Origin: an uncultured Paracoccaceae bacterium
GTDB lineage: Bacteria; Pseudomonadota; Alphaproteobacteria; Rhodobacterales; Rhodobacteraceae
Direction of reading: 5' to 3'
DNA: 35,681 nt
Assembly (NCBI GenBank): GCA_938028765.1
Contig: CALIZF010000005.1
Coordinates: 1 to 35,681 of the forward strand
Position numbers and translations under genes: made by a program. The notes beneath the pieces are model-generated. The model was given only the letters and a program-made list of their open reading frames with translations. It was not told where the DNA came from and made no database searches. This document shows, in pieces, positions 10,050 through 17,737 of the stretch (position 1 is its first letter; the number at the start of each line of letters is the position of its first letter).

Positions 10050-11041
10050 ATGCGGATTGCGCTGCACAGCCCGCTGCCGGCCAACATCTATGTCCTGGAC
10101 TGGCGGCGCACCCTCGCGCTGCAGATCGCGGTTCTGCCGCTCGGCCTGCTGACGCCGCTGCTGAACGTGGCGCCGCTCGATCTGCAGCGGCGGATCGTGG
10201 ACGAGGCGATCCCCGCGGGCGACCACGGGATGCTGGCGCTGCTGGCGTTCGGCTATGCCGGCGTCGCGCTGGCCCCGGCGGTGCTGAAGTTCGCGATCTA
10301 CATCCTGCGCGGCGCTATCTGCGGGCGCGCATGATCGCGGCGCAGCGCGGGCGCGACGACGCGGCGGGGCGGCCGGCACTCGGGCCGGTGACGTCGGTGA
10401 TCGCGGAAGAGACCTATCCGTTTGGCGGGTTCGCGGCCGCGGCGATCAACACGCCGGTGATCGAGACCTGCACGATGCTGACCGTCGCGGGGTTCCTTTT
10501 CGTCACCGATGCGCGGCTGGCGCTGATCGGGGTCGGGACGATCGCCGAGCAGGCGGTCGTCTTGCCGGTGGTGCAGCGCGTGATCAACCGCATCACCCGC
10601 AGCCGCATCGTGGCCGAACGCGCCGCGACGGGCGCCACCGTCGCCGCCACGATGCACGACCCTGGCGCGCGTTTCCGCGCCGCGCTGGCGGCGTCGCGCA
10701 ACGCCTACCGGTTGCGGATGCGGATGAACCTTTGGAAGGCCGCGCTGAAATCCGGCCTGCGGCTCAGCGACAACCTGGCGATCATGCTGGTGCTGGGCAT
10801 CGGCGGTGCGCTGGCGGTCCGGGGCGAGACCACACTCGGCGTGATGGTTGCCTTCCTCAGCGGGCTCAAGCGGCTGGACGAACCCTGGCAGAACCTCGTC
10901 GCCTTCTGCCGCGATTTCGCGGACGCGCAGGTGAAGTACGATCTCGTGCGCGCAGCGATGGCGCCGCGGGTGCCGGTGCCGGGGCAGGCGTCCGTGGCGG
11001 CGCCCGCCCCGTCAGCGGTTGCGGTCAATCCGCCCGCGTGA
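10050..11041 (+). pseudogene. Frameshifted ABC transporter transmembrane protein
   Basis: From the ATG at 10050 the protein reads LPANIYVLDWRRTLALQIAV through LKFAIYILRGAICGRA and stops at 10334. Clear continuation (RMIAAQRGRDD..., then VTSVIAEETYPFGGFAAAAINTP and GVMVAFLSGLKRLDEPWQNL) is found in the frame one base back, from about 10315 to the stop at 11041. Together they make one ABC-exporter-type transmembrane domain of about 330 residues with hydrophobic segments near the start, at VIETCTMLTVAGFLFVTD and at LAIMLVLGIGGALAV. A one-base loss (or two-base gain) near 10300-10330 splits it, and a few residues may also be missing there. No ATPase domain follows, so even the intact form was a membrane-only protein. 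A sequencing error cannot be excluded. Confidence 0.7.
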
Positions 11042-11330
11042 CCCCGGCCGCGTGCAGGATGCCGGCCAGCGCCCCGCCCGCGAGCGGCGCGGCGATGAAA
11101 ACCCAGAGCTGCGCCACCGCGGTGCCGCCGACGAAGACAGCCGGGCCAAGCGGGCGGGCCGGGTTGACCGACACGCCGGTGACGGTGAACCGGCAAGGTG
11201 GATCGCGGCCAGCGTCAGCCCGATGGCGAGGCCGGCAAAGCCGGGCGAGGATCCCGGCCCCCATCAGCACCGCCGTCCCGAAGCCGCAGAGGGCGAGGAT
11301 CAGCGTCCCCAGCCCCTCGCATTCAAGTTC
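11025..11330 (-). pseudogene. aqpZ: Aquaporin Z remnant with internal deletion and frameshifts
   Basis: The minus strand carries pieces of an AqpZ-type water channel. Downstream of 11330 it reads EGLGTLILALCGFGTAVLMG, matching the first helix. About 11244-11188, in another frame, gives GFAGLAIGLTLAAIHLAG, matching the fifth helix. Then, back in the first frame, comes TVTGVSVNPARPLGPAVFVGG with the second NPA motif, and a last helix QLWVFIAAPLAGGALAGIL, ending at the stop at 11025. The middle of the protein, including the first NPA loop, is absent, and at least two frame changes are needed. No start codon with a ribosome site is present. The 3' end overlaps that of the broken ABC gene by 17 bases. 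The rest of the interval up to 11533 holds no gene. Confidence 0.72.
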
Positions 11331-11478
11331 CGGATCATGTCGTTCCTTGCAGACACGTCCCGCGCTTTGCAGGCAGGTCCTCCTTGCGCGGCGCCGTCGG
11401 CCTTACCGCTTGGTCTACAAGATGATGTCGGTCGGCATCTGTGCGACTGCGCAGGCCGCCGGCGCCCGGTGTTCCGCG

Positions 11479-11507
11479 TTGGACAAGTGCGGCGCGCGGG
11501 CTTACAT
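11479..11507 (+). promoter_or_regulatory. Possible lipA promoter
   Basis: TTGGAC (11479-11484) and TTACAT (11502-11507) are spaced by 17 bases and lie 26 bases before the lipA ATG. Both boxes are imperfect; the spacing and position are the only good arguments. Confidence 0.28.
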
Positions 11508-11533
11508 GCATCAGAACCCCAAGGCATGCCCCC

Positions 11534-12484
11534 ATGACCCCGCGCGATCTGACCGTCCCCGAGGAACGCCACCCCGAAAAGGCGCACCGGCCCGATCAGG
11601 CGCAGCCGCGCAAGCCCGCGTGGATCCGCGTCAAGGCGCCGTCGAGCCCCGGCTACAAGGCCACGCGCGACATCATCCGGGCGCAGAGGCTGACGACGGT
11701 CTGCGAGGAGGCAGGCTGTCCGAACGTCGGCGAATGCTGGGCGCAGGGCCACGCGACCATGATGATCATGGGCGAGATCTGCACCCGCGGCTGCACCTTC
11801 TGCAACGTCGCGACCGGGCGGCCGCAGGCGCTCGATCCCTTCGAACCGGGGCGGGTCGCGCAGGCTGTCGCCGAGCTGGGCCTTGCCCATGTCGTGGTGA
11901 CCAGCGTCGACCGCGACGATCTGCCCGACGGCGGGGCAGCGCATTTCGCCCAGACGATCCGCGCCATCCGCCACCGCAGCCCCGGCACGACGATCGAGGT
12001 GCTGGTGCCCGACTTCCTCCGCTGCGGTCCCGAGGCGCTGGAGACGGTCATCGCGGCCCGCCCGGACGTGTTCAACCACAATCTCGAGACGGTGCCGGGC
12101 CTTTACCCCGAGGTGCGGCCTGGCGCGCGCTACTTCCATTCGCTGCGCCTCCTGCAGCGCGCCAAGGAACTCGACCCGCAGACCTTCACCAAGTCCGGCA
12201 TCATGGTCGGCCTCGGCGAGGACCGGCAGGCGGTTCTGCAGGTGATGGATGACATGCGCGCCGCCGATGTCGATTTCCTGACCATCGGGCAGTATCTGCA
12301 GCCAACGCCGAAACATCACCGGGTGGACCGGTTCGTCACGCCCGAGGAATTCGCGGGCTACGAGGCGGCGGCGCGGGGGAAGGGGTTCCTGATGGTGTCG
12401 GCCACGCCGCTGACGCGATCGAGCTATCACGCCGGCGACGACTTCGCGCGGCTCAAGGCGGCCCGCGCCGCCCGCGCGGGCTGA
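11534..12484 (+). CDS. lipA: Lipoyl synthase
   Basis: A radical SAM enzyme that inserts two sulphur atoms into octanoyl groups on E2 and GcvH proteins to make lipoyl cofactors. The 316-residue product holds the auxiliary cluster cysteines 57, 62 and 68 ([13 protein letters not shown]) and the SAM-cluster motif at Cys83, Cys87 and Cys90 (CTRGCTFC). Near the C-terminus, RSSYHAG supplies the serine ligand (about residue 297) of the auxiliary cluster that is sacrificed during sulphur transfer. KAPSSPGY and [12 protein letters not shown] are further family blocks. The ATG at 11534 gives the usual N-terminal length; an in-frame start at 11441 would add 31 non-conserved residues. lipB is not in the window. 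Confidence 0.97.
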   Translation: MTPRDLTVPEERHPEKAHRPDQAQPRKPAWIRVKAPSSPGYKATRDIIRAQRLTTVCEEAGCPNVGECWAQGHATMMIMGEICTRGCTFCNVATGRPQALDPFEPGRVAQAVAELGLAHVVVTSVDRDDLPDGGAAHFAQTIRAIRHRSPGTTIEVLVPDFLRCGPEALETVIAARPDVFNHNLETVPGLYPEVRPGARYFHSLRLLQRAKELDPQTFTKSGIMVGLGEDRQAVLQVMDDMRAADVDFLTIGQYLQPTPKHHRVDRFVTPEEFAGYEAAARGKGFLMVSATPLTRSSYHAGDDFARLKAARAARAG

Positions 12485-12700
12485 CCCCGGCCCCCGCAGG
12501 CCGGCGCGCCGTCCCCCGACGCCGCCGCGCGCATTCCGCCCGGGCGGGCGTCGGCCGTCGGCCGGGACCGCGGGCAGCGCCCGCTGCCGCCGCCCGCGCG
12601 CCATGTCGCTTTCCGGCGCGAGGCGACGCAATCGCGGCGCGGGCCGGGGAACGGCGGCGGTAAAGCGGGCACGAGGGGTCTGGCGGGCGGAGGGCGGGCA

Positions 12701-14245
12701 ATGACCGATCAGGCGACGGTGCGGCGGACGCGGGGCGGCGGCGGGGCGGCGCGACGGGCCGAACGCACCGCGGTCAGCCACGAGACGGCGCGCTTCATCG
12801 AACGGCGCATCCCGAACTTCGAGGTGCTGGACGCCGAGGCGATTGAGATCATCGAGACCAACGCCGAAGCCGTCCTCGAAGAGATCGGGGTGATCTTCGA
12901 GGACAACCCCGCCGCCCTTGCCCGGTGGCAGCGGGCCGGCGCGGACGTGCGCGGCGACCGTGTGCACATTCCGCGCGGCCTTGCCCGGTCGCTCTGCGCC
13001 ACCGCGCCGCGCAGCTTCACCCAGATCGCCCGCAACCGCGCCCGCGACGTGGAGATCGGCGGGCGCAACCTCGTCCTCGCCCCGGTCTACGGTCCGCCCT
13101 TCGTGCGCGACCGCGACCGCGGCCGGCGCTATGCCACGATGGAGGATTTCCGCGCCTTCGTGAAGCTCGGCTACATGGCGAAGTGGCTGCACCATTCCGG
13201 CGGCACGGTGTGCGAACCGACCGACGTGCCGGTGAACAAGCGCCACCTCGACATGCTGCACGCGCACATGACGCTGTCGGACAAGCCCTTCATGGGCAGC
13301 GTCACGGCGCCCGAACGCGCGGCCGATTCGGTCGCCATGGCGCGGATCCTCTTCGGCGACGACACGGTCGATCGCCACTGCGTGATGACGAGCCTCATCA
13401 ACATCAACTCGCCTCTGAAGTTTGACGCCACCATGATGGGCGCGCTCGAGGTCTATGCGGCGGCCGGGCAGGCGGCGATCGTGTCGCCGTTCATCGTCGG
13501 CGGCGCGATGGCGCCGGTCACGGTGGCCGGCACGCTGACGCAGGTGCTGGCCGAATGCCTCGCGGGTATCGCCTACAGCCAGCTCGTCCGGCCCGGCGCG
13601 CCGGTGATCTTCGGCGCCTTCGTGACCTCGATCGACATGAATTCGGGCGCGCCCACCTTCGGCACGCCGGAGGCGAGCCTGATCACCTGGGGTGCGGGGC
13701 AGCTGGCCCGCCGGCTGGGCCTGCCGTTCCGCAGCGCGGGGGCGTTCTGCGGGTCGAAGCTGCCCGACGCGCAGGCGGCCTACGAAAGCGCCAACAGTCT
13801 GCAGATGGGCCTGACGGCGGGGGTCAACTTCATGCTGCACGCCTGCGGCTGGCTGGAAGGGGGCCTTGTCAGCTCCTACGAGAAGTTCGTGATGGATGCC
13901 GACCAGCTGGGCGTGCTGCATCACATGGCGCAGGGCGTTGACCTGTCGCCCGAAGGCCAGGCGATGGACGCGATCCGCGAGGTGGGCCCCGGCGGCCACT
14001 ACCTCGGCTGCGCACATACGCAGGCGCACTTCAAGACGGCGTTCTGGCGGTCCGATCTTTTCGACTACAAGCCCTTCGAGACCTGGGACGAGGACGGCGC
14101 GCGCGATACCGAGCACCTCGCGGCCGAGCGGGTGGCGCGGATGCTGGCCGACTATCAGCCCCCGCCGCTCGACCCCGGTATCGCCGAGGCGCTGGCCGAT
14201 TTCGTCGCCCGGCGCAAGGCCTCGATGCCCGACAGCCTCGTCTGA
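12701..14245 (+). CDS. MttB-family methyltransferase (non-pyrrolysine)
   Basis: A 514-residue member of the trimethylamine:corrinoid methyltransferase family (MttB superfamily), predicted to adopt a TIM barrel and move a methyl group from a quaternary amine to a corrinoid protein. Family blocks visible: FEVLDAEAIEIIETNAEAVLEEIGVIFED near the N-terminus, LHHSGGTVCEPTDV, GSVTAPERAADSVAMA, SPFIVGGAMAPVTVAGTLTQ, and GPGGHYLGCAHTQAHFK towards the end. There is no in-frame amber codon, so it is the non-pyrrolysine type; relatives act on glycine betaine, proline betaine or carnitine, and the substrate here is unknown. No corrinoid-protein gene is adjacent. The ATG follows GGAGGG. The 216 bases upstream hold no gene. 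Confidence 0.9.
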   Translation: MTDQATVRRTRGGGGAARRAERTAVSHETARFIERRIPNFEVLDAEAIEIIETNAEAVLEEIGVIFEDNPAALARWQRAGADVRGDRVHIPRGLARSLCATAPRSFTQIARNRARDVEIGGRNLVLAPVYGPPFVRDRDRGRRYATMEDFRAFVKLGYMAKWLHHSGGTVCEPTDVPVNKRHLDMLHAHMTLSDKPFMGSVTAPERAADSVAMARILFGDDTVDRHCVMTSLININSPLKFDATMMGALEVYAAAGQAAIVSPFIVGGAMAPVTVAGTLTQVLAECLAGIAYSQLVRPGAPVIFGAFVTSIDMNSGAPTFGTPEASLITWGAGQLARRLGLPFRSAGAFCGSKLPDAQAAYESANSLQMGLTAGVNFMLHACGWLEGGLVSSYEKFVMDADQLGVLHHMAQGVDLSPEGQAMDAIREVGPGGHYLGCAHTQAHFKTAFWRSDLFDYKPFETWDEDGARDTEHLAAERVARMLADYQPPPLDPGIAEALADFVARRKASMPDSLV

Positions 14246-14251
14246 CGCCGC

Positions 14252-14530
14252 TCAGGCCGGCGGCGAGCCCGCCTGCCGCTCGGCGATCAGTGCGATCAGC
14301 GCGTCGAGATGGCGCGCCGGGGAATAGGTGGCGCTGCGTGCCCGGCGTGCGGCCTCGTGCCGCGCCTCGATCTCGGACAGGTGCTGCAGCGCCTCGGCCG
14401 GCGGCGGGACGGCTCCGATCAGGCGGCGCAGGACGGGGTCGCGCCGATAGGCGGGCAGTCCGGCCCGGGCCGCCCGCATCAGAAGGGCAGGGCGCAGCAG
14501 GGGGGCAGGGGTCGGGGTATCGAAAGGCAT
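14252..14530 (-). CDS. Small conserved protein, DUF6477 family
   Basis: A 92-residue soluble protein with a PALLMRAARAGLPAYRRDPVLRRL N-terminal half and a HLSEIEARHEAARRARSATYSPARHLDALIALIAERQAG C-terminal half. It fits the DUF6477 family of about 90-100 residues found in Rhodobacteraceae; function unknown. It looks mostly helical. The ATG at 14530 has GGAGCC eight bases upstream. It is convergent with the MttB-family gene (6 bases between stops) and divergent from a DUF6456 gene, an arrangement I recall as frequent in this family of bacteria. Confidence 0.82.
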   Translation of the reverse strand: MPFDTPTPAPLLRPALLMRAARAGLPAYRRDPVLRRLIGAVPPPAEALQHLSEIEARHEAARRARSATYSPARHLDALIALIAERQAGSPPA

Positions 14531-14661
14531 GGCAGGCTCCGCACAGTGGATGTGTGAGCATCACCCGGATCAACCTGGCGTTGCACAATCCCGCCGTGCA
14601 TCGGTCGGTGCGGTCAACAAAGCCTAAATTCCTGCCGCAATCATTGCCATGCCGGTAACGA

Positions 14662-14676
14662 TTAACACTTGAGTAA
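14662..14676. promoter_or_regulatory. CtrA-like site TTAA-N7-GTAA
   Basis: TTAACACTTGAGTAA matches the alphaproteobacterial CtrA consensus TTAA-N7-TTAA at seven of eight fixed positions. It stands out in a G+C-rich background, in the divergent region between the DUF6477 and DUF6456 genes. Confidence 0.4.
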
Positions 14677-14698
14677 GGAATGCAACCAAGAGTTGCGC

Positions 14699-14707
14699 TG
14701 TGGATAA
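14699..14707 (-). promoter_or_regulatory. Perfect DnaA box
   Basis: The plus strand reads TGTGGATAA, the exact complement of the consensus DnaA box TTATCCACA. It is 60 bases before the chosen DUF6456 start and 22 bases from the CtrA-like site. A single box does not make an origin, but it could be a DnaA-controlled promoter element. Confidence 0.5.
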
Positions 14708-14766
14708 CTTGCCGCCCTGCCGCTTGCGGCACGGCGCATGGGGTGCCGGCGCGCCGGCGCGGTGGG

Positions 14767-15894
14767 ATGATGGCTGCGACGACGGACGATTCCCGCACCA
14801 TGCCGGGCTGGCTGCCGGATGCGGTGCGTCTTTACCTCGACCATGTGGCGCAGGGCGTGCCGATCCGGGCGCTGGCGCGGCGCGAAGGGCTGCACGCCTC
14901 GACCGTGCTGCGGCGCGTCCGGCGGTTCGAGGCGCGCCGCGACGACCCGCTGGTGGATGCCGCCGCCCGTGCGCTGACCCGGCCTTCGCCACGGGCGGCC
15001 GACGACCTGACCGGAAAGGACGATCCCGACATGACGGCGATTGCGCGCACCTTCGACACCGTGCCCGACGAGACCACCGTGCTGCGCGAGGCGCAGCGCA
15101 TCCTGCGCCGCCTGGCCGAACCGGGGGCGATCCTTGCCATCGCGCCCGACCTCGACAAGGCCGCGGTGCTGCGCGAAGGACCCGACGGGCGGACCACCCG
15201 GATCGCGGTGACCGACCGGGCGGTGGCGCAGGCCTTCGCGCTCAAGGACTGGATCGTGTGCCGCAGGCCGGGCCGTGTGGCGGCCTATGTGCTCAGCGGC
15301 CCCGGCCGGGCGGCGCTGCGGCGGATGCTGGACGGCGCCCGCCCTGCCGCGGGCATGGACGAGGCGCCGGCCGCCTTCGCGGGCCAGCGCCGGCAAGAGG
15401 GGGCGCGTCCGGCCGACGATCAGGGCGAACCGCCGCGGCGCGCGCGGTGCGCGCTGACCGAAAGCCCTGTGGCCGTGCTGGCGCGCCGGCGCGAGAAGGA
15501 CGGCGAGCCCTTCCTGTCGCCCGATCTCGTCGCCGCCGCCGAGCGAATCCACGAGGATTTCGAGCTTGCGCAGACCGGCCCGCGGGTGGCGCAGAACTGG
15601 GACCGGTTCCTGACCGCGGGCATCGACCGGGGACTGGGCGAGGGGTGGGGCCCCGGTCCCGGCGGCAGCGGGGCGGCGGCGCGCGACCGCGTGGCGGCCG
15701 CGCTGCGCGAGCTCGGGCCTGGCCTCGGCGACGTGGTGCTGCGGGTCTGCTGCCTGCACGAGGGGGTCGAGGCGACCGAAAAGCGGCTGGGCTGGTCGGC
15801 ACGGTCGGGGAAGATCGTCCTGCGCATCGCGCTGATCCGCCTGAAGCGGCACTATGACGAAACCTACGGCGGTGCGCGACCGCTGATCGGCTGA
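14767..15894 (+). CDS. HTH regulator-like protein, DUF6456 domain
   Basis: A 375-residue protein. Residues about 12-55 form a helix-turn-helix-like unit (LPDAVRLYLDHVAQGVPIRALARREGLHASTVLRRVRRFE). A long middle part has a HATPase-free mixed fold. The C-terminal 150 residues start with ALTESPVAVLARRREKDGEPFLSPDLVAAAERI and contain GPRVAQNWDRFL, the DUF6456 signature, ending in a helix-rich block similar to the end of sigma-like or phage regulatory domains (KRLGWSARSGKIVLRIALIRL). Role unknown; DNA binding is likely but inferred. The start at 14767 (double ATG after GGTGGG) was chosen over the in-frame ATG at 14680, whose AAGGA abuts the codon. Upstream lie a DnaA box and a CtrA-like site. Confidence 0.8.
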   Translation: MMAATTDDSRTMPGWLPDAVRLYLDHVAQGVPIRALARREGLHASTVLRRVRRFEARRDDPLVDAAARALTRPSPRAADDLTGKDDPDMTAIARTFDTVPDETTVLREAQRILRRLAEPGAILAIAPDLDKAAVLREGPDGRTTRIAVTDRAVAQAFALKDWIVCRRPGRVAAYVLSGPGRAALRRMLDGARPAAGMDEAPAAFAGQRRQEGARPADDQGEPPRRARCALTESPVAVLARRREKDGEPFLSPDLVAAAERIHEDFELAQTGPRVAQNWDRFLTAGIDRGLGEGWGPGPGGSGAAARDRVAAALRELGPGLGDVVLRVCCLHEGVEATEKRLGWSARSGKIVLRIALIRLKRHYDETYGGARPLIG

Positions 15895-15907
15895 GCGCGG
15901 CAGTTGC

Positions 15908-15936
15908 TTGACGCCGCGCGCCGGGCCGCGTATCAC
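15908..15936 (+). promoter_or_regulatory. Promoter of the tRNA-Asp pair
   Basis: TTGACG (15908-15913), a 17-base spacer and TATCAC (15931-15936) form a near-ideal housekeeping sigma promoter in the style of Rhodobacter stable RNA genes. The predicted start point is around 15943, about 30 bases before the first tRNA. Confidence 0.75.
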
Positions 15937-15971
15937 GCAGCCCACGCCTCGGCGGACCGGGGCGGGGATGC

Positions 15972-16048
15972 GCGGTTGTAGCTCAGTCGGTTAGAGTACC
16001 GGCCTGTCACGCCGGGGGTCGCGGGTTCGAGCCCCGTCAACCGCGCCA
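15972..16048 (+). tRNA. tRNA-Asp (GTC), copy 1
   Basis: A 77-base cloverleaf with encoded CCA. The acceptor arms GCGGTTG (15972-15978) and CAACCGC (16038-16044) pair fully. The anticodon loop CTGTCAC has anticodon GTC at 16006-16008, and the T arm is GCGGGTTCGAGCCCCGT. The sequence is identical to the copy 106 bases downstream. Confidence 0.97.
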
Positions 16049-16077
16049 TCGCCCCCGCCTCCGCCAGACGCGCCAGC

Positions 16078-16154
16078 GCGGTTGTAGCTCAGTCGGTTAG
16101 AGTACCGGCCTGTCACGCCGGGGGTCGCGGGTTCGAGCCCCGTCAACCGCGCCA
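16078..16154 (+). tRNA. tRNA-Asp (GTC), copy 2
   Basis: Same 77 bases as copy 1, including CCA, with anticodon GTC at 16112-16114. A 29-base spacer without its own promoter separates the two, so they are probably cut from one transcript. No integrase gene or partial tRNA repeat points to an attachment site. Confidence 0.97.
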
Positions 16155-16246
16155 TTGCCCCCGATCCGAGCACCCTCCCGTCAAGGCCCTACCTTCGGGC
16201 GTCCGCTCGGGCACCCTAGGCCGGGGCGTTCTCGAAGGTCGTGCAA

Positions 16247-16264
16247 CCGCGTCCGACGACGCGG
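16247..16264 (-). terminator. Hairpin after ntrX
   Basis: CCGCGTC/GACGCGG with a 4-base loop lies 28 bases past the ntrX stop. It is a stable stem, but no U run follows, so termination is only possible. It is also downstream of the tRNA genes on the other strand. Confidence 0.35.
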
Positions 16265-16291
16265 ACGAAGGTGCCGACGAGCGCGCAGGAT

Positions 16292-17713
16292 TCAGCCGCC
16301 CGCCTCGGCACCCGCTTCGTCGTCGTCGAACTGTGCCACCCTTGCGCCCGCCTTCGACGTGGTGACGACGCCGAGCGACTTCAGCTTGCGGTGCAGGGCC
16401 GACCTTTCCATCCCGACGAAATTCGCCGTGCGGCTGATGTTGCCGCCGAAGCGGTTGATCTGCGTGAGCAGGTATTCGCGTTCGAACAGTTCCCGCGCCT
16501 CGCGCAGCGGCAGGGTGGCCAGCGCGCCGCCCAGCACCAGCCGCCCTTCGTCGCCGCCGCCCTCGGCCTCGCCGGGCAGTTCGCGCGCCTCGATGGGGCC
16601 GGTCCCGTCGCCGAGGATGAGCACCCGCTCGATCACGTTGCGCAGCTGCCGGACGTTGCCCGGCCAGGCCATCGTCTGCAGCACCGCCTCGGCCTCGGGC
16701 GTCAGGTCGCGCAGCGGCAGGCCCTGGCTGCGGTGGAACTGTTCGATGAAATGGCGTGCGAGGGCGGGAATGTCCTCGCGCCGCTCGGCCAGACCGGGCA
16801 CGGCGATCGGCACCACGTTCAGCCGGTCGTACAGCTCCTGCCGGAAGCGTCCCGCCGCGATCTCGGCGCGCAGGTCGCGGGTGGTCGAGCTGATCACCCG
16901 CAGATCCACCCGCACCTTGTCGCTTCCGCCCGCCCGGGAGAACTGCTGTTCGATCAGCACCCGCAGGATCTTCGACTGCGTGCCCATGGGCATGTCGGCG
17001 ACCTCGTCGAGGTAGATCACCCCGCCGTGCGCCTGATCGAACAGGCCCCGTTCCACCCCCCGGCCGGGCGAGTCGCGACCGAACAGCACCTCTTCCATCC
17101 GGTCGGGCTCGATCGTCGCGGCGCTGACGACGACGAAGGGCCCCGCGGCACGGGCCGATCCGGCGTGGATGTAGCGCGCCGCGACTTCCTTGCCGCAGCC
17201 CGATGGCCCGGTCAGCATCACCCGCCCGTTCGACTTCGTCACCTTGTCGAGCTGGGCCTTCAGCGCGCGGAAGGCGGGCGAGGTGCCGATCATGTCGGCC
17301 GCCGTCAGGTCGCGCCGGCGAAGGTCGGCGTTCTCGCGCCGGAGGCGCGAGGTCTCCATGGCGCGGCTGACCACGACCAGCAGCTGGTCGATGTTGAACG
17401 GCTTTTCGATGAAGTCGTAGGCGCCCTGCTTGATGGCGGCCACCGCGATCTCGATGTTGCCGTGGCCCGAGATGATGACGACCGGCACGGCGGGGTTGTC
17501 GCGCTTTACGGCCTTGAGGATGTCGATCCCGTCCATCCGGCTGTCCTTCAGCCAGATGTCAAGGATCATCAATGCGGGCGGTTCATCGTTCAGGGCCGCC
17601 ATGCATTCGTCGGAATTGGCCGCGAGCCGCGTGGGATATCCCTCGTCCTTCAGGATGTCGGCGATCAGTTCGCGGATGTCGCGCTCGTCGTCCACGATCA
17701 GGATGTCGGCCAT
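16292..17713 (-). CDS. ntrX: Response regulator NtrX (AAA+ type, GAFTGA loop missing)
   Basis: Partner of the sensor NtrY; the pair governs nitrogen and redox related genes in alphaproteobacteria. The 473 residues comprise a receiver domain (1-120, phospho-acceptor Asp52 in ILDIWLKD), an AAA+ domain with Walker A GPSGCGKE (169-176) and Walker B VIYLDE (232-237), and a C-terminal helix-turn-helix (GGNISRTANFVGMERSALHRKLKSL). Between the Walker motifs it reads EEVLFGRDSPGRGVERGLFDQAHGG, so the GAFTGA loop that contacts sigma-54 is missing. This is known for some alphaproteobacterial NtrX proteins and implies action without sigma-54. The start lies 24 bases after the ntrY stop, so the two are co-transcribed. 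Confidence 0.95.
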   Translation of the reverse strand: MADILIVDDERDIRELIADILKDEGYPTRLAANSDECMAALNDEPPALMILDIWLKDSRMDGIDILKAVKRDNPAVPVVIISGHGNIEIAVAAIKQGAYDFIEKPFNIDQLLVVVSRAMETSRLRRENADLRRRDLTAADMIGTSPAFRALKAQLDKVTKSNGRVMLTGPSGCGKEVAARYIHAGSARAAGPFVVVSAATIEPDRMEEVLFGRDSPGRGVERGLFDQAHGGVIYLDEVADMPMGTQSKILRVLIEQQFSRAGGSDKVRVDLRVISSTTRDLRAEIAAGRFRQELYDRLNVVPIAVPGLAERREDIPALARHFIEQFHRSQGLPLRDLTPEAEAVLQTMAWPGNVRQLRNVIERVLILGDGTGPIEARELPGEAEGGGDEGRLVLGGALATLPLREARELFEREYLLTQINRFGGNISRTANFVGMERSALHRKLKSLGVVTTSKAGARVAQFDDDEAGAEAGG

Positions 17714-17737
17714 GCGTTTCCCGTCCTCTACGTCCTG

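Noticed and set aside
11300..14116. Open frame of 938 codons on the minus strand opposite lipA and the MttB-family gene
   Set aside because: A shadow frame of high G+C coding sequence; both plus-strand genes have complete family motifs.
14531..14766. Chromosomal replication origin
   Set aside because: Only one perfect DnaA box was seen, with no cluster of boxes, no extended AT-rich unwinding region and no dnaA, parAB or hemE genes nearby.
15991..16173. Small open frame on the minus strand across the tRNA pair
   Set aside because: It is the well-known false protein read from antisense tRNA-Asp sequence (GLEPATPG-like).
15972..16291. tRNA-Asp pair as a possible attachment site of an integrated element
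   Set aside because: No integrase, no partial tRNA repeat at another place and no foreign gene content; both copies are complete.
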